From positions 40,922,064 to 40,986,063 of the forward strand of contig OZ038389.1 in the NCBI GenBank assembly GCA_964036045.1: DNA of 64,000 bases, given 5' to 3'. The stretch is from Eutreptiella sp. 'Long Island Sound 2002'. Lineage: Eukaryota > Euglenozoa > Euglenophyceae > Eutreptiales > Eutreptiaceae. Every line of letters starts with the position of its first letter. Within the stretch, counting starts at the first letter, position 1. The notes beneath the pieces are model-generated. The model had not been told where the DNA came from and made no database searches. It was given only the letters and a program-made list of their open reading frames with translations. Of this stretch, positions 43,254 through 55,415 are shown one piece after another. Made by a program: the position numbers and the translations under genes.

Positions 43254-44095
43254 GTGGTTTGGCCCAACAGCCTAGAAGGCTGTGATTTGTATTGTCTGAT
43301 GTTGTTACGTTGTCGTCCTCGTGCTGAACGGTTTCGTCACGGCAAGGAAATTGCTTCCACTCGGAGCGTTCGAGGCAAGGTGGCACGCTCTGGTTTATGT
43401 GCGCCACGTGCACCTTCTCTTGTCCCTGGGGCACAGGGCTGTACCACAGCTTTGTGGGCCTGTATAAAACGTACTACGTTTGTTTTGTGGTTTGATAACT
43501 TCTATCGTCGCCGGTTCCACCCCACCCCACATGACTCAAACACATCACTTTACTGTATGGCACATGTTGTACCATCGACAATATCTTGGAATGTGCCATT
43601 GTGTCTTAGGACGTTAACCTACCAGCTGCTTACAACACATTTTGACATAATATGTCATAAGAAAGAACAGTGGCAGCAAAAGTGAGCTTTGAGAGTACCT
43701 CTCTCCCGGGTATTGTTGGCTCAGTGTCTTCCGGCCGATGAAGAGAAATTGACTTTCCAAAGTCGGCCAAACTAAAACAGCTCGACGTGATGTTTGGCAA
43801 GAGTACCAAGTGGTGGTGGTCCTTTGATGCCGGTGATAAGCTCATTTATTCGTTAGTAGTCACGCCGGTGCGCGTGTACTGTGTGGAAAGCAGCCAAGGC
43901 TACGAGCTGGAGGCAATTCCCACACACGGATCAATGCCGGGATCGTGATCTCCATGTAACCTCTTTTGTTGGGCCGAATGAGGTGGTGTACATTTCGATG
44001 ATGTTAATACGCCTTGAAATCGTCGATGACGCAAGGATGACCATCGGCTCAGTTCTTTTGCATTGCACGCAAAACTTCAAGTTCCCATATCACGG
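43254..44095 (+). pseudogene. Broken plus-strand gene with LWFDNFYRRRF motif, copy 1
   Basis: Three successive frames look coding. 43254-43685 contains FVLWFDNFYRRRFHP and NTSLYCMAHVVPSTISWNVP. About 43744-43947 reads FPKSAKLKQLDVMFGKSTKW, then DKLIYSLVVTPVRVYCVESS. About 43945-44095 in a third frame reads DLHVTSFVGPNEVVYISMML, then FKFPYHGG. The gene therefore has at least two frameshifts or stops and runs into the poly-C repeat. A WFDN(F/W)(Y/F)-x-x-R segment seems familiar from multicopy hypothetical proteins of algae and fungi, possibly mobile-element genes; I cannot name the family. Confidence 0.4.
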
Positions 44096-44235
44096 GGGGG
44101 TAGCCGGGCCCGGTCCTTGTATGCGACCCCCCCCCAGCCCCCCCTCCCCCCCCCCCCCCCCCGGGTTTTGAAAGATAGTGGTGCCGGGTCGGCCACCAAC
44201 AAGTGTCTCTAGAGAAAACTGTTTGGCGCCGAAGG
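44092..44235 (+). repeat. Poly-C dispersed repeat, type A1
   Basis: G7, CCGGGCCCGGTCCTTGTATGC, long C tracts, GGGTTTTGAAAGATAG and GGCGCCAAAATTTTTTTT. Matches 2753-2925 and the duplicate at 59841-59985. Confidence 0.75.
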
Positions 44236-44381
44236 CGCCAAAATTTTTTTTCATACTATGTGTTTATACTCAAAATACTCAAAATTTTGTAGAGAAATCA
44301 TATTTGTGTTAAAACAACAAGGAAAAATTTTGACCTGAAGGAGGGCTACAGGAGGGCTGCAGGCCCTAACAGCAACCACAA

Positions 44382-44435
44382 CCCTAGCCCTAACCCTAAC
44401 CCTAACCCTAACCCTAACCCTAGGGCGAACCCTAA
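44382..44435. repeat. Interstitial telomeric repeat (CCCTAA)n, left half, copy 1
   Basis: CCCTAGCCCTAACC, then several perfect CCCTAA units, CCCTAGGGCGAACCCTAA. It is split from its right half (46768-46790) by the 2332-bp element; copy 2 keeps the array whole (about 60124-60203). Minus-strand Arg-Val repeats here are artefacts. Confidence 0.9.
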
Positions 44436-46767
44436 TCAAGACTGAATATTGGGACCGAGCTGGTGGGGGAGGGATGATTCACACATTGATGGCTCTTGAC
44501 AAAGTGGAATCGGCTTGCAAGTGAACCCCATCACCACGAGGCCCACTTTCAAGGCTTTTTGGACTTCTGAGGGGCCAAAATACCCCAAAATTGGCTCAAA
44601 ATGGGCTCATTTCACCCGTTTGTGCACCCCAAATGGTCTAGGATGAGGTTTGGAAAAATGTGGTTTTGACCCATTTTTGACCCATTTTTGGTCCCAAAAC
44701 AGCCCATTTCCAAGGCATTTTGGGATTTTCGGAGGACCAAAATGGGCCACCACAAGCTCAAAACGGTCCGAAAACACTTGTTTTAGCGTCGCACATGGTC
44801 GAGGATCATTTTTGAGAAAAGTTATCTTTTTGCCCCTACTGGACCCTGTTGACCCATTTGGGCACCCACCTGTTTGGGCTTGAGCTCGCAGCTTGCCGCA
44901 ACCTAGTGGGCCTAGGTATTGGGGTCTAGGCGTCCATTTGGGCAATTTTGAGGGGTGGAAACCACAAAAAGTGGGGGGTTGCGGGTGGAGTAGGTGCCCT
45001 CCAAATCGCGTTTTGAGCCATGTAGCCAAAGATATGGCCTATCCTTGGTTTGTGGCTGTCGGCATTTGGAGTTTCCGGGGGCCTTTTTTGGCCGTTTCCA
45101 CGACATATCATGGAGTTAAAGGGCCACAAAGAGCTCGTTGACATGGGGAAGTCAAGCCGCACGTGGAGTGTACCCACCGTTTCCCTTCGCTTGGCCGTTT
45201 GGAATGTGTTCCAGGGCTTTTTAAGCCCAAAAATGGCTGTTTTGGCCCTAAACTGCAGTTTTTGAAACTGAGGTCCGCCACTTGCGAATCCCGTTCCCGG
45301 CCGCCACCGTTGAGTTTCTTGCTCAAAATTTGTGTGATTGTACTTCACACCCATAGGTATCATCCACCAAAATTTCACCTGAATCCGAAGCACCACGACG
45401 GAGTTCTGATTTTGGCCCATTTCGCGCGTGCTGCTTGCTTGCTGCTTGCTGCTTGCTTGCTGCTTGCTTGCTAAACCTGTTTGGGCTTGAGCTCGCAGCT
45501 TGCCGCAACCTAGTGGGCCTAGGTATGGGGGTCTAGACGTCCATTTGGGCAATTTTGAGGGGTGGAAACCACAAAAAGTGGGGGGTAGCGGGTGGAGTAG
45601 GTGCCCTCGGAATCGCATTTTGAGCCATGTAGCCAAAGATATGGCCTATTCTTGGTTTGTGGCTGTCGGCATTTGGAGCTTCTGGGGGCCTTTTTGGGCC
45701 GTTTCCACGACATATCATGGAGTTAGAGGGCCACAAAGAGCTCGTTGACATGGGGAAGTCAAGCCGCACGTGGAGTGTACCCACCGTTTCCCTTCGTTTG
45801 GCCGTTTTGAATGTGTTCCAGGGCTTTTTTGGCCCAAAAATGGCTGTTTTGGCCCTAAACTGCAGTTTTTGAAACTGAGGTCCGCCACTTGCGAATCCCG
45901 TTCCCGGCCGCCACCGTTGAGTTTCTTGCTCAAAATTTGTGTGATTGTACTTCACACCCATAGGTATCATCCACCAAAATTTCACCTGGATCCGAAGCAC
46001 CACGACGGAGTTCTGATTTTGGCCCATTTCGCGCGTGCTGCTTGCTTGCTGCTTGCTGCTTGCTTGCTGCTTGCTTGCTAAACCTGTTTGGGCTTGAGCT
46101 CGCAGCTTGCCGCAACCTAGTGGGCCTAGGCATGGGGGTCTAGACGTCCATTTGGGCAATTTTGAGGGGTGGAAACCACAAAAAGTGGGGGGTTGCGGGT
46201 GGAGTAGGTGCCCTCGGAATCGCATTTTGAGCCATGTAGCCAAAGATATGGCCTATTCTTGGTTTGTGGCTGTCGGCATTTGGAGCTTCTGAGGGCCTTT
46301 TTGGGCCGTTTCCACGACATATCATGGAGTTAGAGGGCCACAAAGAGCTCGTTGACATGGGGAAGTCAAGCCGCACGTGGAGTGTACCCACCGTTTCCCT
46401 TCGTTTGGCCGTTTTGAATGTGTTCCAGGGCTTTTTTGGCCCAAAAATGGCTGTTTTTGGCCCTAAACTGCAGTTTTTGAAACTGAGGTCCGCCACTTGC
46501 GAATCCCGTTCCCGGCCGCCACCGTTGAGTTTCTTGCTCAAACTTTGTGTGATTGTACTTCACACCCATAGGTATCATGCACCAAAATTTCACCTGAATC
46601 CGAAGCACCACGACGGAGTTCTGATTTTGGCCCATTTCGCGCGTGCTGCTTGCTGCTTGCTGCTTGCTTGCTGCTTGCTGCTTGCTGCTTGCTTGCTAAA
46701 CCTGGTAGGTCCACCCTAGACACTAAAAAGGGTTATAAAACCAAGACTGGTTCCACCAGCTCGGTGA
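44436..46767 (+). mobile_element. CCCTAA-bordered element, long copy
   Basis: Present in copy 1 and absent at the matching point of copy 2 (60180/60181), where CGAACCCTAA continues directly into CCTTAACCCTAA. Left end TCAAGACTG, right end CCAGCTCGGTGA. A 13-bp perfect inverted repeat lies near the ends (ACCGAGCTGGTGG at about 44453 and CCACCAGCTCGGT at about 46753). The inside has a unique left part homologous to 6790-6990 and three tandem 607-bp units. No transposase or RT was recognised. It could also be a sequence lost from copy 2, but the matching borders of the copy at 6573-7888 favour insertion into, or carriage of, CCCTAA repeats. Confidence 0.6.
44871..46699. repeat. Three tandem 607-bp units inside the element
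   Basis: TGTTTGGGCTTGAGCTCGCAG starts units at 44871, 45479 and 46085 (steps 608 and 606). Each ends in a run of GCTTGCTTGCTG words and CTAAACCTG. The units are nearly identical and differ mainly in the number of CTGCTTG words. Each yields the same 236-codon minus-strand frame and 71- and 103-codon plus-strand frames, which are copies of noncoding sequence with no family match. The short element at 6573-7888 has a single diverged unit. Confidence 0.9.
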
Positions 46768-46965
46768 CCTTAACCCTAACCCTAGCCCCGCCCCCCCTCA
46801 CCCCTGGCTAGACACCCCCATGACCCCCGGCCAGACCCCCGGGAGGAACACCCGCCCCCCCCGCACCCCCGGCTGGACCCCCCCCAACTGCCCCCCCCCC
46901 CTCCGAATTTTGAAAGATAGTTGGGGGTGGGTCGCATCAGGACCCGTTGTGGTCACCCCCCCGTG
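46768..46965 (+). repeat. Right half of interstitial telomeric repeat and A2 repeat, copy 1
   Basis: CCTTAACCCTAACCCTAG followed by C-rich arms, GAATTTTGAAAGATAG, then GGGTCGCATCAGGACCCG. Matches 3045-3215 and 60181-60380. Confidence 0.75.
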
Positions 46966-47921
46966 TCCCATATGCTCTTCTCAACTTTGACACTCTTCTT
47001 CACCTAAAGGACAAACACTGAAGATTACATTTAGGCAATGTGGCTTCATGGAACGGGAAGCGTGTCCAACAACAAAAGCTTTGGCGCCATGATGGCACAT
47101 CCTTAGGTTATAATGTTAGGTCGAATATGTTCACCTTACGGAATGGCAAATATGTTGGGCTCATCAGAGAGCCAAAGGTTCAACGACAAAGATGCTAAGA
47201 TGCATACGCAAGGTAGTTCAAGAAAACCATGTACATCGACCTTTGGAAGCAAAAAATCGATAACACTGGCCAACACGGTATACACTCGCTTTTCATAGAT
47301 CTCATACACGTTAGAAAATTCCTAAATTGACCCTCTTCTAAAAGGCAGATCTATTTTGAAAGCACTCAAACCAACGATGCAAGCATGTGGGTGCACAGTC
47401 ATCAATTGTTTGACTGTTTTTCATGAAGGAGTGAATGTAGCGGAGCGTTTGTGGCACTCTCATTTGTGGTGCCCATAGGTCGCTTGGAGTGCCCATCCAA
47501 CAAGTATATTTGGCTTGTTCTACTTATCTACTATTCAACCTCTTGGCGCCTGTTGGCGGTGCCATCTCAGTCAAAGTTTTCATCCCCCACCATCCACATC
47601 AAAGGTGTGCCCGGCCTTGCGTTTTTAGTGATTGTAGAAGATTACGTGTCTCGCCCAATCAAATTCAAATTCAGTCCGGTACCTCGTATTGCACAAATTG
47701 CGATATCACGAACTCGTGGGGAGCGCATGGCACATTTGGAATGCCATGTATTCCGCTTCCGTGCCGATTTGTATCGCCAACGTTGAACACTCTCTTAGAG
47801 GTTGTCATCATATCTAGCATGTCGCCCTGCACCTAGTGTTTGCGGAGGCAACAAATCTAGTGAAAGATGTGCGTGAAACTGAGACATTTGCTGCATAGCA
47901 GTTTTGTGACACTTGCATCAC
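46966..47921. other. No gene recognised
   Basis: Both strands have coding-like patches (plus 47451-47786; minus about 47300-47000) but no frame can be chosen and no family is recognised. Confidence 0.35.
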
Positions 47922-49049
47922 CTATTGAGACTTTTGTGGTTGGAAGACAAATCGACCGTGGTTTATGTCTCTGGCAACTGCCATTGCAGAGATGCATCGG
48001 CGAGAGCATCGGCGGGAGCATATTTGCAGGAGAAGGAGCAAACCTCCATTTTTTTTCTTAAGTACGCGGCCCATTAAAGCTCTTTGCTGTGTCAGCTCAA
48101 CTAGAGCAATTTTCCCGGTGGCCGGATCACTAGACTGCAAAGCAATGAGCAAATTCGTCCGCTCGCCCTTAACAGCAATGGCAAGGTGGAGGGGCAAATG
48201 TTCTCTGTACATGCAGGATTTTGAAACCATACTATCCTTTTGAGAATTTAAATGTGGAATGTGCCGAGGATGTGATACACACCTTCCATTGGGCAAAACC
48301 AATTGGGCATGTGACTGCTTAGATGATGGCCATGCGGCCGCGGAACCGACCTGTTGAATATAGAAAAGTGAGATGCGGGAGGTTGGGGACCAAAGGTTCC
48401 CTGTTGTGACCACCTTGGAGACCATGTAGACAAGGTCATGGTCACGCTCGTGCTCATGCCTCCCTTAGTATTTTGGCAAGTGCAGGAGATACCTCATGAC
48501 AGAGGCCACCGGTGTACCATGGGCAGGCCAAATTGTCGGACAGGACCCGATTCGTGAGGGTGACATCCGCCTCATAGGCACTTTCACGATCGCCCTTGGC
48601 AACCTTCAACAGGTCGTGGTCCCGTGTTGTCGTGAGGGAACATAAGATCTTGGTCTCATCTACAAATTATCTTTCCCGGCCAACATATGTGACGACCAAT
48701 GGGTTTTATCGCGGTTCGAGATGTCGAGGAACCGTGAGCAAACATCCTCGGCCATCCGCTGGGTAGCCCACTCTGTCCTATTTCGGGTAACGAAGCTTTC
48801 ATCGTTTGACTTACGCATCATGTTGAATGCAGAAGTCCATACCCGTTCTAGGCAAATAGTTGGCAAAGCTGGCCTGGGCAGCCGTGGGCTTTGCTCTTCC
48901 AATCCGAGGCCATGGCGGAGCATACTCTTTTTTCTGGCGCAAGGCACGGGCCGTGGGCACAAGTAGGAGAGGGGTGTGGGCAACGCACAAACACCGCCAC
49001 GGTCATGTGTGCTAGGCAGCCAGCTAGCCTTTTTGCCTTCCCACATCAC
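47922..49049 (-). pseudogene. Broken minus-strand gene, family unknown, copy 1
   Basis: Read on the minus strand: 49049-48660 contains TSAFNMMRKSNDESFVTRNR and MAEDVCSRFLDISNRDKTHW, ending AGKDNL-stop. A one-base shift would continue directly into a second frame at 48656-48454, ETKILCSLTTTRDHDLLKVA, then VLSDNLACPWYTGGLCHEV, ending LREA-stop. Another shift leads into 48450-47922 with DHDLVYMVSKVVTTGNLW, then REHLPLHLAIAVKGERTNLL. This is protein-like in each part with two frame breaks. The HLPLHLAI words faintly recall an ankyrin repeat but are too isolated to call. Copy 2 carries the same lesions. Confidence 0.4.
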
Positions 49050-51431
49050 TTCATGCCCGCTTGTGTGCCCTCCTGCACCTTTGCCTCCAGACCCACCTCA
49101 AACAATCCGGTAGTAGTAGATCGGTAGTCTGGACACAAATTTTATCAGCGATGGCGGTGCAGAGAAAGGGGCACACAACTCAGGGGAAGAGGTATGCATG
49201 GCATTTTTTGCAGGGCATTGCTTTTGTCGAGAACACCGGTATTCTTCAACGGCGAAAATGAATCGCACTGAAGAGGGACTGTGTCCCATCTCGAAACCTT
49301 CTTTGCTTTGTACCTCGTGCCCTCAATACTCGACCACCCTCTGTAGCTTGATCACATTGAAGCCCCATCTTGCTGCGTTCGGCGAGCATTGCATATTCTA
49401 ATGGATTCCCCTAGGAGACTACCAGGGGCCCATCGACGTTGGTCACCCCATACACTAGCCCTATCCCCTCCAGCTCGGAAGGGTGAGGAACCTGAGGATG
49501 GAGTGGGACCTCGGGCACCTCAAGGTGTGCCTTTGGCTTTCAAGAAGGTTAATTTGGACAAGAAGGGCGCCAGGCCAATTTCGGATGCAGTTCCCCATTT
49601 TCGGCTTCCACCTCAAACTTAGCCAACAGCATGCAGGATGCCCCTTCAAAAAATATAGCACCGGCTACGGCCGTCCAGAACGGGCATCTACTCCCTTACT
49701 TCCTCATTGGCATTGTGGACATCAGACAAACGACCAATCTCCCCTTCCCAAGTGAGAGATATGAGCTACAGTGTTGCTCTACTTCCCGGCCCATATGCAC
49801 AAAGCACAAATGCGGTCTGTCACAAGCTGGTAACGAAATGGTGAGGTTGGCCTGAGACTTGCCAATAGTATGCCCGTCTAGTGCACCGAGAAAAACTTGA
49901 CACAACAGATTTTCTAAGGAATCTCTCACTTTTGCACTTGAACAGGCGGAACACAAGCAAGCACAAGACAGGAAAATGCATGTTGGACGGTTGCAAAAAG
50001 GTGGCGTAGGTGGTGTGTGTGGTGCTGGTGCCGGGGGGATGCAGGGTTGCCAGGAGGCTCTGCAGCTCATGGTTGGGGCCATGCCCATTCGGCAAGCTCC
50101 ACGCACACTGGGTGCAAGGAGCTATCAAGACAAGGAGGTGGCCCCCAAATGGCCACCCTGAGGTCAGGAAGTACACAACACAAAAATATTGCACAAGTAC
50201 TCTGGTATCCCAAACATGGTGCACGGTAGTACCACATATGCTCACGGCAATAACAAGTTCTACCTCTAGTGCAAAAGGATGCACTTTTCCTAATCCTCGT
50301 GGTATGCCATATTTGTCAGTACACCAAATGAATGCTGGGCACATGTTCCCCATTGATCAAACTCAAAGACCTTTACCCCCCCCTTACGAGAGCAACGCCC
50401 TTGTCTGAGCAACTGCAGGAATTGTTTCCGCACCTTTTGGAATCATACCCTACTTTGGCCTTTATAACTTCACCAGCCGTGTCAGGGCAACAATAGGTGT
50501 TGTTTCCGTCCAATTTTGAGACTTTACTGTTGCTGTCGCAAATGGGGGGGGGGGGGGTTACGTGTTCAGATACTGGTGAAGGCCAAAGAAAAGAAGACCG
50601 CCATCACTATAATTCAGGTTTCTTTTATGTATGACGTGCCGCACCCATCCCACTCTGCTCCGGGCAATGCGCGAATCAAGACAATTGAACGGCAGACAGT
50701 AGAGAAAATAACAGTGCCCTCTCTGTGGCCAGTGCAAGCTTCGGGGCCCCTTTGGCGCTTTGGCAGTCCCACGGAGCCTGCCCAACTCGTAGCTCCTCAT
50801 GGGATATTGGATGCTATGGACACATGTTTCCTCCAATGTTTCCTCCCCATAGACATCATTTGAATGCATTGTAGGCCTGCTCGTCTTTCAATAGACTCAC
50901 TGATGTTGTGGCTCTCTTTGACGGTGATGTGCCTAGGGGCTGGGGTCTAGGTAGGGTGGTTACCATTAAACTGTATGGGCAACGATGTCCATGTACGTCC
51001 AAGCTGTCAGTATCCGGGCATCGCAACAAAAACAGTAGCAGTGACTTGTGTTCAGCAGGAAGAAGGAACCCCCGGTGGCTGTTTCACGGCTTCCGATCTG
51101 CAGGTTATTTCCCCTGCTTTTGGGATGGAAGGACAGTAGCGGTGGGTGCCTCAAGGCTCCACGATGTTCCTAACTCCCTTTTGGAGTTACCCCTGCCTTT
51201 CCCAAGCGTAAGGGTGTGTGAGGGCAAGCCAATTTAATTGAGGTGTTGGCACAGCAGAGTGGGAACAACACACCTGAGTTGATGATTGTCCATTGGTGAT
51301 TGATGATGAGTTGAAAACTGTCTTGCGTCGCTTCGATGGGGGTGATGGACTTCCTTTGCACATGTGCCTAGATCCTCTCAACGGCGACAACGCAGTGTTG
51401 TATCCCAAACGGCTGCTGCAGACGGAGCCTT
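49050..51431. other. No gene recognised; end of copy 1
   Basis: Short frames on both strands without motifs. A G13 tract near 50544. The last 820 bp (50611-51431) lead to the duplication junction, where CGGAGCCTT meets CAGTCCGTCC at 51431/51432. Confidence 0.4.
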
Positions 51432-51779
51432 CAGTCCGTCCTTCGAATGCATTGGGAAGGGTGAGGTCACCCCACCCTCGTGGTGCCCCATGCCCTCATG
51501 CTTCCCCACACAGCACCAGGTGGTGTTGCCGTAGCTTTTGCAGGGGCACTTTGGTCGGGAAGGAGGGGGGGTCTGGTCCATTGAGCCTCTTTTAAGTGGA
51601 AGTGCCCTTGAGAGATTCTTTTTTTTTTGCCCCCCCTCCCCCCCCCGGCGTCCACGTGTCCATCTTTTGGGGGGTGGGGATCACTTGGCCCATGAACAAT
51701 AAGAAACCAATGGGAAATGACAGGCGCCGAAGAAACATTTTAGTTGAGTTATACTGGAATTCAGGCCACTGTTGTTCCC

Positions 51780-53226
51780 CTTGACTATCGGATAACCATT
51801 GAACGAGGGGGGCCGTACCCATTTTCAATCACTTGTGGCCCCGAGCGGCCGCAGTGGCCGCTGTTGGCTCCTCCTCCTCCTCCTCCTCCTCCCGCTCCTT
51901 CTTACGCAACTCGGGCATCATCACATCATTTTTGTCGTCATGTTTTATGTGATGGGTCCCAAGCAGGGTCCGCAGCGTAATGCTAGCCCGATCCAGGGTC
52001 CCAGGCAAGGTCCCTTCTAGGGCTCCAGTTACTCGACAAAGCCAAGTAGACAGTCCTGGGCATTGGCAACCCGTCGGGCGTCGTGGAGGAGACGGGAGGG
52101 GTAGAGTTAGCAATTACCCCAGCTGCCCACATCCTCAGCTTCGGCGCGCTCTCCACATGCTACAACTTGATGTCCGCGTGCTGCAACTTGTTGTCCATGT
52201 GCTCCATCGTGGTCTTTATCTCTTGCACTGCTTCTAGGATCTTTACATTGGCATCCGACCCTGTGCAAAGGCACGTCTTCCAAGAAAGGGGTAGAGTTCC
52301 ACTGCAAGAAGGGGTGGGGGGGTCCAGCCTCCCCGGTGGTGCTGCGACCAATGCTGCAACAGCCACGCCTTTGTCCCTTCTTCGGGGCCGGCTGCTGCCA
52401 CCATGGTGCTTCTGCTAAGCCGTGATTCGCAGATGACCCCCCCCCCCAAAAAAAAGGATACACGATCTATGAAAAAGGTGAGACAAGGAGAGAATAAATG
52501 AGATATTTATGTGTCTTTCTTCTCAAGTGAGTGGAGGGAACGAAAGTGTGCATAATTGTGCACCACAAACATATTTAAATTTGAAATCCGAAGCGAGCAC
52601 AGACACGCGATGGCCAATGTGAATGTAGTAAACGTACATTAGTTTTAAGAATCCTAAATATTACATGTTACATGTTACATCGTTGTCGTCTTCTATCTTA
52701 TGGTACCACCACTTCCACGGCCACGCTATGGAGACTTTGCCGGGTCCGGCTGGTTGCGCGATGGTGCTGTTGCTATCCCTTGACTATCGGATGAACAGCA
52801 AACGACGGGACCCGTGCTTTGTTCAATCACTTGTGTCCTCGCAGCCCGGCGTTGGCCGCCGCCGGCTTCTTCTCCAGCTACTCCTCCTTTTACGCAACTC
52901 GGGCATCCTTACATCATTGTCGTCCTCATGTTCTATCCGATGGTACCGGTGCTGCAACCGCCACCCCGTGCCCACTTCTTCGTATTTGGCTGCTCCTTCC
53001 ACCATGTAACTGCCGCTGCCCCCTGGCTATTAGATGACCCCCCCCCCCCTTACAAAAAGAATGCAACATCTTTGCAAAGGTTAGAGAAAGAGAGGATGGA
53101 TGAGATATTGGAGCATCTTTCTCCTCAAGTGAGTCGAGGGAACGAAAGCAGGTGAGTGCGCCTAATTCCGCACCACAACCACCTTCACATATGAAATCCG
53201 AACCGAGCATAGACACGTTATTGTAA
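51780..53226. repeat. Nested diverged tandem pair, copy 2
   Basis: Left unit at about 51782-52631 and right unit at about 52780-53226, equivalent to 35612-36461 and 36610-37056. The right unit lacks three bases of a CTT run relative to copy 1. Confidence 0.6.
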
Positions 53227-55415
53227 GAGATCAATGTAGGGGGAGCACCTTATGTTGTGCGAAGATTTTGCGGTCCGGCCTGACCAAACAGCTGCAGCTT
53301 CTGCTCCAGGGGCCCCTTGTCTAGGGGTCTTGTGCCCAGTTCATTATACTCTTGATTTTAAAAAGTATACTAAGTTGTTCCATCAAACCGTTGATGTATT
53401 GAGCCACAGATCGTGCAAGACGAGGCGCTATACGAATGTGGTTTATTGCTTTTTGAAATTGTCGCCTTCAAACCTCAGCCCCAGTGTCTGCTACCTAAGG
53501 GTTAACTCCCTTGTGCTTGGAGGCATGACCGCTATCCCCCCGTTGCCTCCCCTCCCCACACCCCTCTGTTGAAAGGCAGCACACCTGTGGTGCACAACGG
53601 GATCAAGTCTACGAGCATAACAGGTTGCATCGCAAAATGGGGGCGGAACCTCAGAAAGAATTCGATAAACTTCGTTTAAGGTGTTGACTTGTACATTTGT
53701 TTCGTATGTCTTGTCATTTTGCTCTTCTTGCTCTAGCTTCGCTCCGAGGCCGGGCGGGCTAACTAGAGGGCAAAATATGTTGCGCAAAATAGCCATGCAT
53801 GCCACCCCAAAGCCAGTAAGTCATCCGCCATGACTCTATCACGTTGGCTTCATTAGCAGGCACGGTTGTGTGTCTTGGATTGGCACTTTGTGCGGGTATG
53901 TTCCCTCGTGGTATTCCTTTTAGCATACCTCTGATTAGGGCTCTTTGGGGTGGCTGGCTTCAATTGAGGTAATGCACGCGCAAACCTCGTGTTCTGCGAT
54001 AAAAAATGGGTTAGGTACAGCAGTTTCTAGCATCACATACAAACATACCTCAGGAGTGAAACACACAATGTTAGGCACTATCATGTTGTCCGGTCGGTTC
54101 CATACAAAGAAGCCATAATACATGGCTCTAGTAGTCAACTCGTTCATTGTTGTTTTTTTTTTAATTTGCTTTCAATACAGAGAACCGGCACAGTGCAAAG
54201 GCGGGAACCTGGGAGCTGCCTGGTCCTGCCCATTATGGTACATGACCAGAATCATGTAGTATCGCTAAGGCAGGCCTCGTCAATACCACAGAGAATGTTG
54301 CGTGATGTTCAGCCACGCCTCTAAAAGGGAGACAAAGACCGGGGTATGCGGTGTTGCTTTCGCGTGGCTTCACGCGGGGCGGGCGGTCCAGCATCAGGGG
54401 GGTTCCTCGTCCTGTGGTTGTTAGCCGCTCTAAACCATCCCCGGCGTCGCCCGATTGGCACCCTCCCACTAGCATGCTATCCCATTCTAAATTCTCATCG
54501 GGTTTGGTGAGCAATGTACTCTAACAGTTAGTGTGTCTGAGGAAACATGTGAGGGTCACCAACTAGAATTAAGGGTTATGGGTGCACAAAAAAACAACAG
54601 CTGGGGACCAAGTTAAACGATGAGCCCAGAATTCTGACCCCTCATGCCGCATGTTCATGCTAGCGACCATGAGCACAAGAATCGACGCAAACAATGCATG
54701 TGCATGCTAAGCTATCCGAGTTGCCAAACAATTCTTTAATGCTGATTAGACAGGGGTCTGACGCACCTCATATACCTCGTTTATCTCGCATAGCATTGTT
54801 TGTGTTTGTGTGGCAAAACGACCATTGTTTGCTTACCTACGGTTTTCCAATGGGTTTTCGGAACATTTTCACGGAGAGGACTGGCTCCCAAAATATATTC
54901 TTGTCAACTCATGCATCTTTGGACCTGGTTCTTTACCATTTGCTAGTTTGCTAGTGATAACCAAATGGGTCTGACTAGAGGTGGTGGTGGATGATCCCTC
55001 ATGCCACCTCCCCAACTGTCCCAAGGTGTTTTGCGTGGCCGACTATTCATCCTTATCGGACCTTTCCACCCAAAATTTGTTCGAATGACTAGTTTGGTAG
55101 TGTTGCTTTTTGACATGATCAGGGACACGACTTTCTCATGTCCCGATTGGCTGGAAGTGATAGGGGAAGTCTCCGACGAGTAAAATAAATGATTTGTTCA
55201 GCAATGCACAAGTTGAGCAGTGTGTCCGTCCTTCTAGGAGGATGCTCCTCCATGTCCGCCACATGATGCACTTGATAGCACTTGATTTACTTCGCATTGG
55301 CACTCATGTCCAAGACAAACATGGCACAACACTGCGGAATGACACTCAGTGGTTGCAACACCCCCCCCCCCCCCGCTTCCCCAGAGAATGCAACTACACG
55401 CACGCACTCAAATGT
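53227..55415. other. No gene recognised, copy 2
   Basis: Counterpart of 37057-39244 with only scattered substitutions and small homopolymer differences. The same coding-like but unidentified frames are present (e.g. 54694-54954 and 55001-55183). Confidence 0.35.

Larger units (their letters stand above)
35264..51431. repeat. Segmental tandem duplication, copy 1 (16.17 kb)
   Basis: From CAGTCCGTCCTTCG at 35264 the sequence matches 51432 onwards in the same orientation, and copy 2 starts exactly where copy 1 ends. Sampling by eye gives about 1% substitutions. Larger differences are 429 bp (43394-43822) and 2332 bp (44436-46767) present only here, 23 bp (near 50050) present only here, and 7 bp (57779-57785) present only in copy 2. 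The 50611-51431 part has no partner because the window ends. Confidence 0.93.

Noticed and set aside
44382-44435. True chromosome end
   Set aside because: The CCCTAA array is short and flanked on both sides by unique and repeated DNA, so it is interstitial.
44251-44439. Arg-Val repeat protein on the minus strand (also 59996-60388)
   Set aside because: Translation of the CCCTAA array; not a gene.
44926-46243. Repeated 236-codon minus-strand frames
   Set aside because: They are copies of the 607-bp repeat; the diverged copy at 7.5-7.9 kb does not conserve them and no domain is seen.
47440-47800. Copia-type RNase H on the minus strand (words like GTEAEYMAF)
   Set aside because: One short word with frame breaks around it; the DNQ and HID-type motifs expected nearby are absent.
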